Source: an uncultured Prevotellaceae bacterium (lineage in GTDB: Bacteria; Bacteroidota; Bacteroidia; Bacteroidales; Bacteroidaceae). From it: DNA of 49,830 nt. Positions 19,900 to 29,200 of this stretch are shown in pieces. The notes under the pieces were generated by a model. That model did no database searches. It saw nothing but the letters and a program-made list of their open reading frames with translations, and was not told the DNA's origin. The translations under genes and the position numbers were made by a program. Position 1 is the first letter of the stretch, and every line of letters starts with the position of its first letter. The DNA lies in contig CAMZHV010000015.1 in the NCBI GenBank assembly GCA_947307015.1, positions 1-49,830 of the forward strand, in the 5' to 3' direction.

Positions 19900-22375
19900 A
19901 TTGGGCTTGCGAGATGGTGATGGTGTCCTTAAGGATGATGTCAGCTGAGGAGCGGCCGATCATGAGGGTGAAGGTGCCAGGCTCGATGACGCGTTGGAGG
20001 TGGCGGTCGACAAGGGCGAAGTCGTCAGGGGTAAGGGTCATCGTGGCTGTGCGCGTCTCACCCTTCGGCACGAAGATGCGCTGGAAGGCTTTCAGTTGGA
20101 GGAGTGGCTGCACGGTGGAGGCTATATCGTCGCGAAGATAGAGCTGCACAACCTCCTCGCCGTCGCGCCCACCTGTGTTCGTCACGTCGACACTGACGGT
20201 GAACGAAGGAAAAGGGGTGAGGGATGAGGCCTGAGAGATGAGGGATGAGGACTGAGGGGTGAGAGGCTTGATGCGGAGGTTTTTGTATTCGAAGGTGGTG
20301 TAGCTGAGTCCGTAGCCGAAGGGGTAGAGTGGCGCGGCGGACATCTCGACGTAGTCGTGCGGGCGCGGTGCTTTTTTGTTGTAGTAGACGGGTAATTGAC
20401 CGATATTTGCGGGTACACTCACGGGCAGGCGACCAGCAGGGTTGTAGTCGCCAAAGAGGACATCGGCAATGGCTGTGCCGCCCTGTCCACCAGGGTAATA
20501 GGCTGTAAGGAGAGCATCGGCATTTGCCGCGGCCCAGCTCTTGTCCATGGGGCGTCCCTCGATATATACGACCACGAGCGGTTTGCCTGTTTGACGCAGC
20601 GCTTCGAGGAACTGTTGCTGGTGTCCGAGCAGGGTGAGCGTGGCGCGGTCGAATCCTTCGCCGCAGTCCATATCACTGATGGTCTTGCTGTCGGTGATGG
20701 CAGCGCCGGTCTCCTTATAGCTCGTCTTGAAGTCGCGGGCACTGGAGCCTCCGACGCAGGCGATGATGACGTCAGCACGGGCGGCTGCGGCCACGGCCTC
20801 AGTAATGGTGTTCTCCGTGGTGTCGCGAACGGCACAACCCTTGACATACTCGACCTGCGTGGCAGGGAGCTTGGCACGGATGCCGTCGAGGATGGTGACG
20901 ACATCGCCGTCGGCCTGCGGCGCGGTATAGTCGCCGAGCAGGTTATAACGGTTGTCGGCATTGGGGCCGCAGACGAGGACGCGAAGCGTTTTAGATAAGG
21001 GGAGAGCCCCTCCGTTCTTCAATAGCGTCACCGCTGCACGAGCGACATCAAGGGCGACGGCTTTGTTGGCGTCGTTGCCAACGGCACGGGCGGCCTTGGG
21101 GTCGACATAAGGGTTGTCGAAGAGCCCCATCTCGAACTTCATACGAAGGACGCGGGCTACAGCGCTGTCTAAAGACCCACCCCCGCCCCCTCCCTGTGAG
21201 GGAGGGGAGGTGGGCTTGACCAGCTGTGCGTAAGCGGATGCGCCGAGGTCAACGTCGACACCGGCTTGGAGAGCCATGAGGGCAGCTTCGCGGCGATCGG
21301 CGGCTACGCGGTGGGTGCCTGCTATGCCATCGATGCTGTAGAGGTCGCTGACGACGAAGCCACGGAAGTGCCACTGGCCGCGCAGGAGGTCGGTGAGGAG
21401 GTATTCGTTGGCGGTGCAAGGTATGCCGTCCATGGAGTTGTAGGAGGTCATCACGGAGAGGGCGCCGGCATCAATGGCTCTGCGGAAGGGCGGCAGGAAG
21501 TTCTCGTGCAGCTCACGTTCGCCGAGCACGGTGGGGTTGCCGTTCTGCCCTCCTTCGGTGGTGCCGTAGGCAATGAAGTGCTTGAGGGTGGCCAGCGTAG
21601 CATCAGGCTTCGTGATATTGCCGCCACCGAGACCGCGCACCATCGCTGCGCCCAATTCGCCCGTGAGCACAGGGTCTTCACCCATAGTCTCCTCGACACG
21701 TGACCAGCGTGGGTCGCGTGCCAGGTCGAGGACGGGGCCGTAGCTGATATGTCCGCCCTGCAAACGTATCTCACTGGCTATCACCTTACCGGCACGCTCG
21801 ATGAGCGCTGGCGACCACGTAGCAGCCATAGCCAAGCCCGTGGGGAAAACGGTGGCGCCGATGGCCATGTGCCCGTGCGGCGCTTCTTCGGCAAGGAAGA
21901 GCGGTATGCCTAAGCGCGTGTTTTCGAGGACGTAGCGCTGCAGCGCGTTGCCCGCCTGTGCGGCTAACTCGGGTGTCAGGCCGTTCTCCAATGACTTCTG
22001 CGTCCAAGGGTCGGCGCGGTAGGTGGCCCAGAGCATCCCAATCTGCCTCTCGGCGATATCTTTCTTGAAGGATTCGGATGGGACGACGGTTTTATAAGCC
22101 TTGCCGGATTTTCCGGATTTTCCGGACTTTCCGGACTTTCCGGGAATAATATCATAGTAGTTCCAGGCCATCGTACAGCGCAGCTGTCCCACCTTCTCCT
22201 CGAGGGTCATGCGGCTGAGAAGGTCGGCTACGCGCTCATCGATGGAGAGGGCTGGATTCTTGTACGGAAAGGACCCACCCCCCTGCCCCTCCCTTGTAGG
22301 GAGGGGAGTAGTTACATTTGCGGATAGGGAACTATATATTAAGATAAATAATGTATAAAGCAGTACTCGTTTCAT
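19898..22375 (-). CDS. Glycoside hydrolase family 3 beta-glucosidase-like enzyme
   Basis: Starting at ATG 22375 gives the signal peptide MKRVLLYTLFILIYSSLSA; an upstream ATG at 22417 adds 14 poor residues. The order is a GH3 N-terminal barrel with nucleophile Asp in GFVVSDLYSIDG (near residue 344), a GH3 C-terminal sandwich (GYGLSYTTFEYKNL follows it) and a fibronectin III-like domain (VTNTGGRDGEEVVQLYLRD). It resembles periplasmic BglX-type enzymes. Three repeat-derived inserts occur: TPLPTREGQGGGSF after the signal peptide, four KSG units near residue 64, and SPPSQGGGGGGSL between domains. A GA-rich tract also encodes PLTPQSSSLISQASSL. It lies downstream of the GH29 gene, probably in the same transcript. 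Confidence 0.92.
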   Translation of the reverse strand: MKRVLLYTLFILIYSSLSANVTTPLPTREGQGGGSFPYKNPALSIDERVADLLSRMTLEEKVGQLRCTMAWNYYDIIPGKSGKSGKSGKSGKAYKTVVPSESFKKDIAERQIGMLWATYRADPWTQKSLENGLTPELAAQAGNALQRYVLENTRLGIPLFLAEEAPHGHMAIGATVFPTGLAMAATWSPALIERAGKVIASEIRLQGGHISYGPVLDLARDPRWSRVEETMGEDPVLTGELGAAMVRGLGGGNITKPDATLATLKHFIAYGTTEGGQNGNPTVLGERELHENFLPPFRRAIDAGALSVMTSYNSMDGIPCTANEYLLTDLLRGQWHFRGFVVSDLYSIDGIAGTHRVAADRREAALMALQAGVDVDLGASAYAQLVKPTSPPSQGGGGGGSLDSAVARVLRMKFEMGLFDNPYVDPKAARAVGNDANKAVALDVARAAVTLLKNGGALPLSKTLRVLVCGPNADNRYNLLGDYTAPQADGDVVTILDGIRAKLPATQVEYVKGCAVRDTTENTITEAVAAAARADVIIACVGGSSARDFKTSYKETGAAITDSKTISDMDCGEGFDRATLTLLGHQQQFLEALRQTGKPLVVVYIEGRPMDKSWAAANADALLTAYYPGGQGGTAIADVLFGDYNPAGRLPVSVPANIGQLPVYYNKKAPRPHDYVEMSAAPLYPFGYGLSYTTFEYKNLRIKPLTPQSSSLISQASSLTPFPSFTVSVDVTNTGGRDGEEVVQLYLRDDIASTVQPLLQLKAFQRIFVPKGETRTATMTLTPDDFALVDRHLQRVIEPGTFTLMIGRSSADIILKDTITISQAQ
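20208..20272. repeat. GATGAGG-type degenerate tandem repeat inside the GH3 gene
   Basis: Repeated (A)GGGATGAGG/CTGAGAGATGAGG units interrupt the junction before the fibronectin-like domain. They resemble simple repeats usually found between genes in this genome. Confidence 0.55.
21171..21216. repeat. G/C-rich palindromic repeat inside the GH3 gene
   Basis: It runs from AAAGACCCACCCCCGCC to GAGGGAGGGGAGGTGGG. It encodes SPPSQGGGGGGSL in frame on the minus strand, the same reading as the copy in rsgA. Confidence 0.75.
22101..22144. repeat. Nine-base TTCCGGANN tandem repeat in the GH3 gene
   Basis: Four to five units of CCGGATTTT/CCGGACTTT encode KSG repeats on the minus strand. The same unit occurs in the GH20 gene. 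Confidence 0.75.
22266..22310. repeat. G/C-rich palindromic repeat at the start of the GH3 gene
   Basis: It runs from GGACCCACCCCCCTGCCCC to GTAGGGAGGGGAGTAG. It encodes TPLPTREGQGGGSF directly after the signal peptide. Confidence 0.75.
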
Positions 22376-22402
22376 GATGATCGGATTACTTGTTTGGTAA
22401 TT

Positions 22403-22517
22403 ACTCCCCTCCCTCACAGGGTAGCGAAGGAAAAGGAAGTTGACTTAATGTCAAGTTCCCCGAGCGACCAAGGCTTAACTCCTAAGCCGAGGACGGACGG
22501 GGCAGGGGGGGGGGGTC
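22403..22517. repeat. G/C-rich palindrome split by a small hairpin-rich insert
   Basis: ACTCCCCTCCCTCACAGGG at the left and GGGCAGGGGGG...GGTCC at the right together rebuild the element seen at 22266-22310. About 80 bases come between them and carry two hairpins: GAAGTTGAC/GTCAAGTTC (about 22436-22458) and GGCTTA/TAAGCC (about 22469-22485). It lies between the GH29 and GH3 genes. Confidence 0.6.
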
Positions 22518-24317
22518 CTATTTGACTACCAATTTCTTATATTCCATACGCTCATTCTCATTGACCATGCGTGTAGGACGGAAGAGGAGGTACTTGGCGG
22601 CGATGGGGGTAAAGTAGACGTCCTGCATGATGGGGTTGTTGCGGATGTTGGAGAATTCGCCTGCAGCGACGCGTTTCAGCTCCTCGGGGCTCTGACCCAC
22701 GAGGATCTCGTAGTTGGAAACCTTGCCGGTCTGTGCGGGCAGGTAGTGGAAGCTGCTGATGGTTTTCATGTCCTCGAGGGTGAGCAGCACTCCTCCGTCG
22801 CGGGCTGCTACGGTGAAGGCATAGCCTTTGAGGTCTTCTTCCTTCTCCTGGAAGCCATCCTGCGTGTTGGGCGCGTAGTAAAGGCTGGCAGCATTGAGGC
22901 AGACAGGTCCGCGTGCGTCGAGGATGCGTACCCGCAACGCCTTGGTCGCGACGGTAGCAAAGCGCAGCAGGCGCTTGTAGCCTATCGTCGTGGTCTCTTC
23001 CTTGGCGCGAACGGGTAGCCACCCGTTGCCTGACTGGTATTCGACGACAAAGGATCGTACGCGCTGCCCGAGGGGGATATACTCTTGCAGCTTGAGCAGG
23101 TTGACGTTTTGGCGTTTCTTGAGCGTGAAGGTTAGCGTGGCGGTCGTCACGCCGTCGGCGGTTGCCCAATACGTGTCATAGTTGCCGTCGGTGAGATTCT
23201 TAACGGTGAATGTCTTGCCGCGTGTGTCGGACGCTTTGATGGTGGCACCGCGCAGGAGCAGGTCGTCCTTCATGTCGTCCATGAGCCGTTTGTGATAATC
23301 CACAGCGTGTGCTGAGTCGGTGGGATGGATGAGGCCGTCGCGGTTGACGGGGAAGTTGAGAAGGAATGTGCCGTTATGTCCAACGCTGCGGTAGTAGAGG
23401 TCGCAGAGGTATTCGACGCTTTTCACCTTGGTGTCCTCGCTCTCGTGGTAGAACCATCCGGGGCGGATGCTGGTGTTGCACTCCGAGGGGATCCAGGTGT
23501 CGCCGTCGGGATGGCCGCTCTGGAGCTCGTCGCTGCGGTCATAACCGGGATAGACCTCGTTGATGCGCAGGAACGACCAGTTGGTGGCGTAGGCATATCC
23601 GCGCTCGTTGCCTACCCATCGGCAGCCGGGACCGCCGTCGCTGAAGATGATGGCCTGCGGCTGTAGTTTGTATATCGCACGGTGGGCACGCGGGAAATCA
23701 TAATAGGTGCGGCGGTCAATCTTACGCTCTTCGCGCGCACCGCCGTAGTAGCCGTCGCCGCCATTGGCACCATCAAACCACACCTCGAAAAGCTCACCAT
23801 ATTGTGTCAGCAGTTCCTCGAGCTGGGCATGGAAATATTCGACATAGAGCGGTGTAGCATAAAAGGCCTGATGGCGGTCCCAGGGTGAGAGGTATAGGCC
23901 GAGTTTAAGCCCGTATTTCTTACACGCCGCGGCCAGTTCGCCGACAACGTCACCCTTACCGTCGCGCCAAGGAGTGTTGCGCACGCTGTAGTCGGTGTAT
24001 TTTGAAGGCCAGAGGCAGAAACCATCGTGGTGCTTGGCGGTGATGATGATGCCTTTCATGCCAGCTTCCTTGATGGTCTTCGCCCACTGCTCGCAGTCGA
24101 GGTGTACGGGGTTGAAGCAGGAGAGCGGTGCGTCGCCGTAGCCCCATTCGCGATCTTGAAACGTATTGGGACCGAAGTGGATGAAAGCGTAGGTTTCCAA
24201 CTGTTGCCAAGCCACCTGATGCGGTGTGGGCAGGGGAGCGACGGGTGCGGGTGCATTCTGTGCGCTAAGGGCTAATGCCAGCGTGAGGCTCAAAGCGCTC
24301 AAAAGTATTCTTTTCAT
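22518..24317 (-). CDS. Glycoside hydrolase family 29 alpha-L-fucosidase
   Basis: This exported enzyme releases alpha-linked fucose. It has the signal peptide MKRILLSALSLTLALALSAQ. The barrel carries YAFIHFGPNTF, IITAKHHDGFCLWPSKYTDY, LGLYLSPWD and EVWFDGANG, with the predicted nucleophile Asp near residue 182. An F5/8-type (CBM32-like) domain follows at about 345-460, and a further beta domain at the C-terminus. The 599 residues suit a GH29 enzyme of the bacterial two-domain kind. It has its own promoter box after the susD terminator. Confidence 0.93.
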   Translation of the reverse strand: MKRILLSALSLTLALALSAQNAPAPVAPLPTPHQVAWQQLETYAFIHFGPNTFQDREWGYGDAPLSCFNPVHLDCEQWAKTIKEAGMKGIIITAKHHDGFCLWPSKYTDYSVRNTPWRDGKGDVVGELAAACKKYGLKLGLYLSPWDRHQAFYATPLYVEYFHAQLEELLTQYGELFEVWFDGANGGDGYYGGAREERKIDRRTYYDFPRAHRAIYKLQPQAIIFSDGGPGCRWVGNERGYAYATNWSFLRINEVYPGYDRSDELQSGHPDGDTWIPSECNTSIRPGWFYHESEDTKVKSVEYLCDLYYRSVGHNGTFLLNFPVNRDGLIHPTDSAHAVDYHKRLMDDMKDDLLLRGATIKASDTRGKTFTVKNLTDGNYDTYWATADGVTTATLTFTLKKRQNVNLLKLQEYIPLGQRVRSFVVEYQSGNGWLPVRAKEETTTIGYKRLLRFATVATKALRVRILDARGPVCLNAASLYYAPNTQDGFQEKEEDLKGYAFTVAARDGGVLLTLEDMKTISSFHYLPAQTGKVSNYEILVGQSPEELKRVAAGEFSNIRNNPIMQDVYFTPIAAKYLLFRPTRMVNENERMEYKKLVVK

Positions 24318-24341
24318 AAGCTGTTAAGGTTGAATTGCGCG

Positions 24342-24349
24342 CAAATATA
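24342..24349 (-). promoter_or_regulatory. -7 element of the GH29-GH3 operon
   Basis: TATATTTG on the minus strand, 24 bases before the GH29 ATG. It sits just below the susD terminator, so the two enzymes can be transcribed apart from susCD. Confidence 0.45.
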
Positions 24350-24382
24350 AGCATTTTTTGTCACATACGCTTTATCAGCGGC

Positions 24383-24420
24383 ATAAAAAATGTGCCCCGT
24401 GGGGTACACGGGACACATTT
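24383..24420 (-). terminator. Terminator of susC-susD
   Basis: AAATGTGCCCCGTG (24388-24401) pairs with CACGGGACACATTT (24407-24420), with one mismatch and a five-base loop. A TTTTTT run follows on the minus strand. It lies 40 bases after the susD stop codon. Confidence 0.8.
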
Positions 24421-24460
24421 GACGATAATCGGTGCTATAAAAGCGTCGATAGCCGACGGA

Positions 24461-26182
24461 TTAATAGAGCGAATAGTAGTTTTCCTTGGCCCAGAAGAGC
24501 TTGCCGTAGTAACCGGTCTTGTCCTTGTAGTTTTTGGCCACGGCGGCATCATAGTTAGCCGTGTTGTAGTTGCTCTCGTCGCTGGGGTAGGGCAGACGAT
24601 CGGGAGGCGTGGGATAGCTGGCCTCGTAGGTGTCCTTGGCGAACTTGACGGTCGGGAAGCCCGTGCGGCGTACGACATTCCATGCCTCGGTCTCGTTCAT
24701 GAAGCCGAAGTTCAGCCAGAGCTGAGTAGCCACAACCTTCTGTGTGCCGTCCCAAATCTTGTTGGCATAAGCCTCGAAGTCAGCAGTTGTGGGAACAACG
24801 AGTTCGCGGAATCCCTTGTAGCTGTCGTTGCCGGGGACATAGAGCGAAGAGGTGGTCTTCATGTTCCAGTAGTACTCCTCGGAGAGGACAACTCCCTTGA
24901 TGAAGTGTTGCTTAGCGGCAGCTTCGTTCTTGCCTACGCCATAACCCATGAGGTATGCCTCAGCCTTGCTCAGCTCAACTTCCGCAGCACCGATCCAAAT
25001 GCCGTTGAGGTTGCTGTTGCCCTGATAGGTGGCATAACCAGCGAAGGCGATGGAATCAATGTAGCAGTAGTAATTGGCAATCATCTTGTTGTCGCTACGG
25101 TTGAGATACTCCTTGTTCTTCTCGTCGGCAATGTTGCTGATCTGGGATTCGGTCAAGGAGTTGTCATAAGCGATGTATTCACCGTCGGGGTTGCAGTCGT
25201 AGATAGCAGCAATACGCGGGTCGGTGTTGGCATCAGGTATACCGTTGGCCGGCACGTTCATGGCATCAAGCATAGCCTTAGAGCCAGAACCTTCGCTACG
25301 GCCTGCGAGTGCCTGAGCGATGCTCTTGCCGTAGTTGAAGTTGTCAGTCTGTGTGTCGCCGTTGACACCCTGGTTCTGATCGTTGGTCTCGATGACGGGG
25401 TACTTGGTGGGATTGTCGAGGATCTCCTTGATGGCAGCATGAGCGACGGAGGTGAGGTCGCCGTTGGTGGCCAGATGGAGAGCGATGCGCAGGCGCAGCG
25501 AGTTGACATAGCGCTGCCAAATCTCGATGTTGCCATTGGCTGCGGTGAAGTCTTGGCGCTCCAGAGCCTTCTGGATGTTGGCGCTGACACCACCTGCAGC
25601 GAAGAAGTCGCCGACTTCCTTCAGGTCTGCGAGGATGGTCTTGTAGACCTCAACGTCATCGTCGTAGCTGGCAGCTTCCTTAGCAGCTTCATAGTCACCC
25701 GTCTTCCAGAGTGAGCCGGCACCTGAGAATGGAATATCGCCGAAGGTGGAGAGCATCTCATGCACCTGAGCCTCGGTGACCGTGCGGCCTAAGAGGTAGA
25801 ACACCTTGTTGGCCGCCTGCTGGTCGGGTTCCAGATTGTTATAGTTCTCTTCGAGGAGACGGAACTGGGTCACTTGGTTGTAGAAATCCTTCCAGTGGGT
25901 GTTGAAGCAGCCTTCGCCGGCACCACGGTAGCGTCCGCGACCGTTCTGGGTTCCGATGATACCTGCAAACATACCTTCAGAGGGGGATTCTGTGTAGTAG
26001 CGATAGTAGCAGGGATTCATCCAGGCGTTGCCAGCCTGCAGAACACCTGTGAATACAAAGGGTACGTCTACGGTGGGCGTCTTCGACGGGCTCTCGTATC
26101 TCTTGGCGTAGTCCTCGTCAGAACAGGAGACGAATGTCAGGAGTCCCACAGCAGCCAAGGACAGTAAAAATATCTTTTTCAT
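24461..26182 (-). CDS. SusD/RagB-family glycan-binding lipoprotein
   Basis: A surface lipoprotein that caps the SusC transporter and binds glycan. The lipobox is LLTFVSC near residue 20. The 573 residues have the helical TPR-rich architecture of the SusD-like_2 branch (FYNQVTQFRLLEENYNNL, VTEAQVHEMLSTFGDIPFS, WQRYVNSLRLRIALHLA). The C-terminal segment VATQLWLNFGFMNETEAWNVVRRTGFP is typical. It lies 56 bases after susC in the same transcript and before a strong terminator. Confidence 0.93.
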   Translation of the reverse strand: MKKIFLLSLAAVGLLTFVSCSDEDYAKRYESPSKTPTVDVPFVFTGVLQAGNAWMNPCYYRYYTESPSEGMFAGIIGTQNGRGRYRGAGEGCFNTHWKDFYNQVTQFRLLEENYNNLEPDQQAANKVFYLLGRTVTEAQVHEMLSTFGDIPFSGAGSLWKTGDYEAAKEAASYDDDVEVYKTILADLKEVGDFFAAGGVSANIQKALERQDFTAANGNIEIWQRYVNSLRLRIALHLATNGDLTSVAHAAIKEILDNPTKYPVIETNDQNQGVNGDTQTDNFNYGKSIAQALAGRSEGSGSKAMLDAMNVPANGIPDANTDPRIAAIYDCNPDGEYIAYDNSLTESQISNIADEKNKEYLNRSDNKMIANYYCYIDSIAFAGYATYQGNSNLNGIWIGAAEVELSKAEAYLMGYGVGKNEAAAKQHFIKGVVLSEEYYWNMKTTSSLYVPGNDSYKGFRELVVPTTADFEAYANKIWDGTQKVVATQLWLNFGFMNETEAWNVVRRTGFPTVKFAKDTYEASYPTPPDRLPYPSDESNYNTANYDAAVAKNYKDKTGYYGKLFWAKENYYSLY

Positions 26183-26238
26183 ATCTTTGTCTTTTTAATG
26201 GTTTGAATAGGAGTTGATGTTCACTGTTGCTCGTGGCT

Positions 26239-29200
26239 TTAGAAAGTGGCACGGAGTGAGAGACCGAAGGTGCGGGCGCTCGAGGTGGAGCCGCCGACCA
26301 TAGACTGATAGATCCAGTTCATACCGTCAGCCGTCTCGGAATCGAAGTCCTTGAGGGTGCGATAGAGGTAGAACGGGTTGCGGGCAAAAGCAGAGATGGT
26401 GAGGTTCCTGCAAGCGAACTTCTGGGTCCACTTCTGCGGCAGCGTGTAGGCGAGGCTGATCTCGCGGCACTTCACATAGCTGTTCTTCTGGATGGCTTCG
26501 GCATAGCTCTGCGTGGAGCTGGTTCCCCAACCGTATTGCATATCGTTAACCTCAAACTGTGTGACGAGGATGTCGTTGGGCGTGCCGTCAGCCTTGACGC
26601 CTTCCTGGATGAGACCGTTGTCATAAACATAGTGGCCGTCGATCTTGGTCACGCCGCGCTGGTAGTTGGAAATCTGCGATGCAGGCACGATGACGATGGA
26701 GCTCTTGTCGTTCTCATCCTCGGCCTCGCTGTTGCAGTAGTAGTAGAGACCGCCGGTCTGTGCGTCACGCACGCCGAGGGCATCCTGGATGATACCTGTA
26801 TCCATGTAGTACTGCCAGGGGAGGTTCAACATGTCTCCGCCGACGCGGAAGTCGAACGTCACGTCGAGGGTCAGGTTCTTCCAGCTGAGGCTGGTACCGA
26901 AACCGCCGACGATCTTAGGCATAGCGTTACCCACCTTGCGACGCTTGGAAGTATCGGTGACGTAGAGACCGTCTTCGCCGACGAGCTTGCCGAGGTCTTC
27001 CTTGATGGAACCGCCATTCTCGAGATACTCATCGAGCTCAGCACCTGTCTGCATGAGACGGCCGTCATCAAGGCGATAGAGGTGAGAGTGGACGTAGGTG
27101 TACCAGTCACCCATAGGCTCACCAACATGTGATTCGAGGCTGTAAGCACCTACATCACCATCCAAGTGATTCAGGACATCGAGACCGTCTGCGAGTTTCT
27201 CAACCTTGTTGGCGTTCTTGGCGATGTTGAAGCGGAGATCCCAACGCCAGTCCTTGGTCTGGACGGGTGTGCCGTAGATGGCAAATTCAACACCTTGGTT
27301 CTTCAGCTCACCGACGTTCATCAACATAGAGCCTGCACCCATGGAACGGGCTGCCGTGGTGGCAAGAATCTGGTCGTAGATGGTATTGTTGTAGTAGGAG
27401 AGTTCGAAACCTAAGCGGTTCTTGAAGAACTTGCCTTCGAGACCGAGCTCAAACTCACGCTTTCTCTCGGGTCGGATACTCTCGTTGCCGACTGTCGTGT
27501 CGATATAGTTCTGGATGAAGGAGTTGCCATTGGTGGCGGGGTTGCCCTTCTGCAGGTTGCTCTGGCTATAGGCGACCACGGCGCGATAAGCTTCGGGGTC
27601 GTTACCCACGACACCATAAGAAGCGCGCAGCTTGCCATAATCCCACCATGTCGGACGGTTCTCCTTGAGAATCTCTGATAAGATGAAGCTGGCACTGACG
27701 GAGGGATAGTAGAAGGTGTTGTGGCCCTTCTTCAGCGTCGAAGACTTCTCCTGACGGATCGTACCCTCAATGTATGCCCAGCCGTCGAAGCCGTAGCCGA
27801 GTGTGCCATAAAGACCCGTGCGGAGCAGGCTGGAGCGACCCATGCTGGCACCGGGTGTGCCTACGGAGGCTGCGAGGTTGAACCAGTTCTCCTGGCTCAG
27901 ACCCTGGCTGGTGCCGACAGATGAGAGGTAATATTCTTCCTGACGGGCGTTCCAACCGATGTGAGCCGTCACGTTGTGCTTGTCGGCAAAGGTGCGGTCG
28001 AAGCCGGCCATCACGTCGCCGTAGAATATCTGATACTTGCTGTTCTGGATGCCGTAATAGTCGCTGTACTGACCGTTGGAGGAGAAGATATGCGCATTCT
28101 CGGCGTAGTTCTTGTTCTCAATCTTGTCAGCTGTGAGGTCAGCACCAATGCGGGCACCGATGGTCAGGCCGGGGATAATCTCCCATGTGGGGTTCACGCT
28201 GCCGATGAAGCGGTCGTGATCCTCTTCCTGAACCTTACCCATGATGTTCCAGAAATACTCGTCGATGAGCGCCGTGGAACCCATCGGGCTGTACAAGAAC
28301 TGCTCGTCGGGTGTCAGCGTTTGATCGGTACCACCGTTGACGGCAGCGATGCTGTTCTTGTAGCCCAGGCTGGTCATCGTGTGGTCGCGGATGTAAGCGA
28401 TGTCGGTGAAGCTGCCAGCCATACCGGAATAGTTCTGCACGAGGCGGGTGATACGGTACGGGCGGTTCTTGATGAACTGATGCTGGTAGTTGGCCGTGTA
28501 GTTCAACTTGATGGTCTTCGTGATGTCGAACGTACCGTTCAGGTTGAAGTTGTGACGGTTGTTGTACGAATTGTACTGCATAGCCTTCACGTCGGTGTAG
28601 GTGTAGGACAAGCGGACGTGGTTGCGGTCTGTGCTGTTGGTCAGCGAGAGGTTGTAGTTCTGGTTGAAACCTGTGCGGAAAATCTCTGACCAAGGATCTT
28701 CGCAGATGGCAGTAAACGGACGTTGTGTGCCGTCGAAGTAAGTGACGGTCTTGTTGGCGTCGTAGCGGGCACCATAAGAATAATAGGTCTCGCGGTTAGG
28801 CGTCGTGATAGCGTTGCCGTTGCGGTCGACACGTGTGTTGCGGAAACCGGTGAGCGCCTGCTCGTTGGTGTTGCCAAGTACCCAGTTGTCATAACCGGGG
28901 CCGAACTCTGTCTGGGTGGAGGGCATGTAAGCGACCTTATCCCAGCTCAGCGTGGCGCTGAAGTCAACTGTTGTGCCGGTGCCCTGAGCACCCTTCTTGG
29001 TCGTGATCATCACGACACCGTTGGCGGCGTCAGAACCATAAAGTGCGGAAGCTGCAGTTCCCTTCAAGATGGAGATGTTCTCGATGTCCTCGGGGTTGAT
29101 GTCAACGAGACCGTTGCTGCGGATGCGCTGGTTGCTCCAGTAGCCTTCGTTGTTCGTCTCGCCGTTGTGGATGGGCACACCGTCGAGGACGATCAGCGGC

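Noticed and set aside
24335..25714. 459-codon frame opposite susD
   Set aside because: Val/Gly/Leu-rich antisense shadow of a clear SusD gene; it also runs through the susD terminator.
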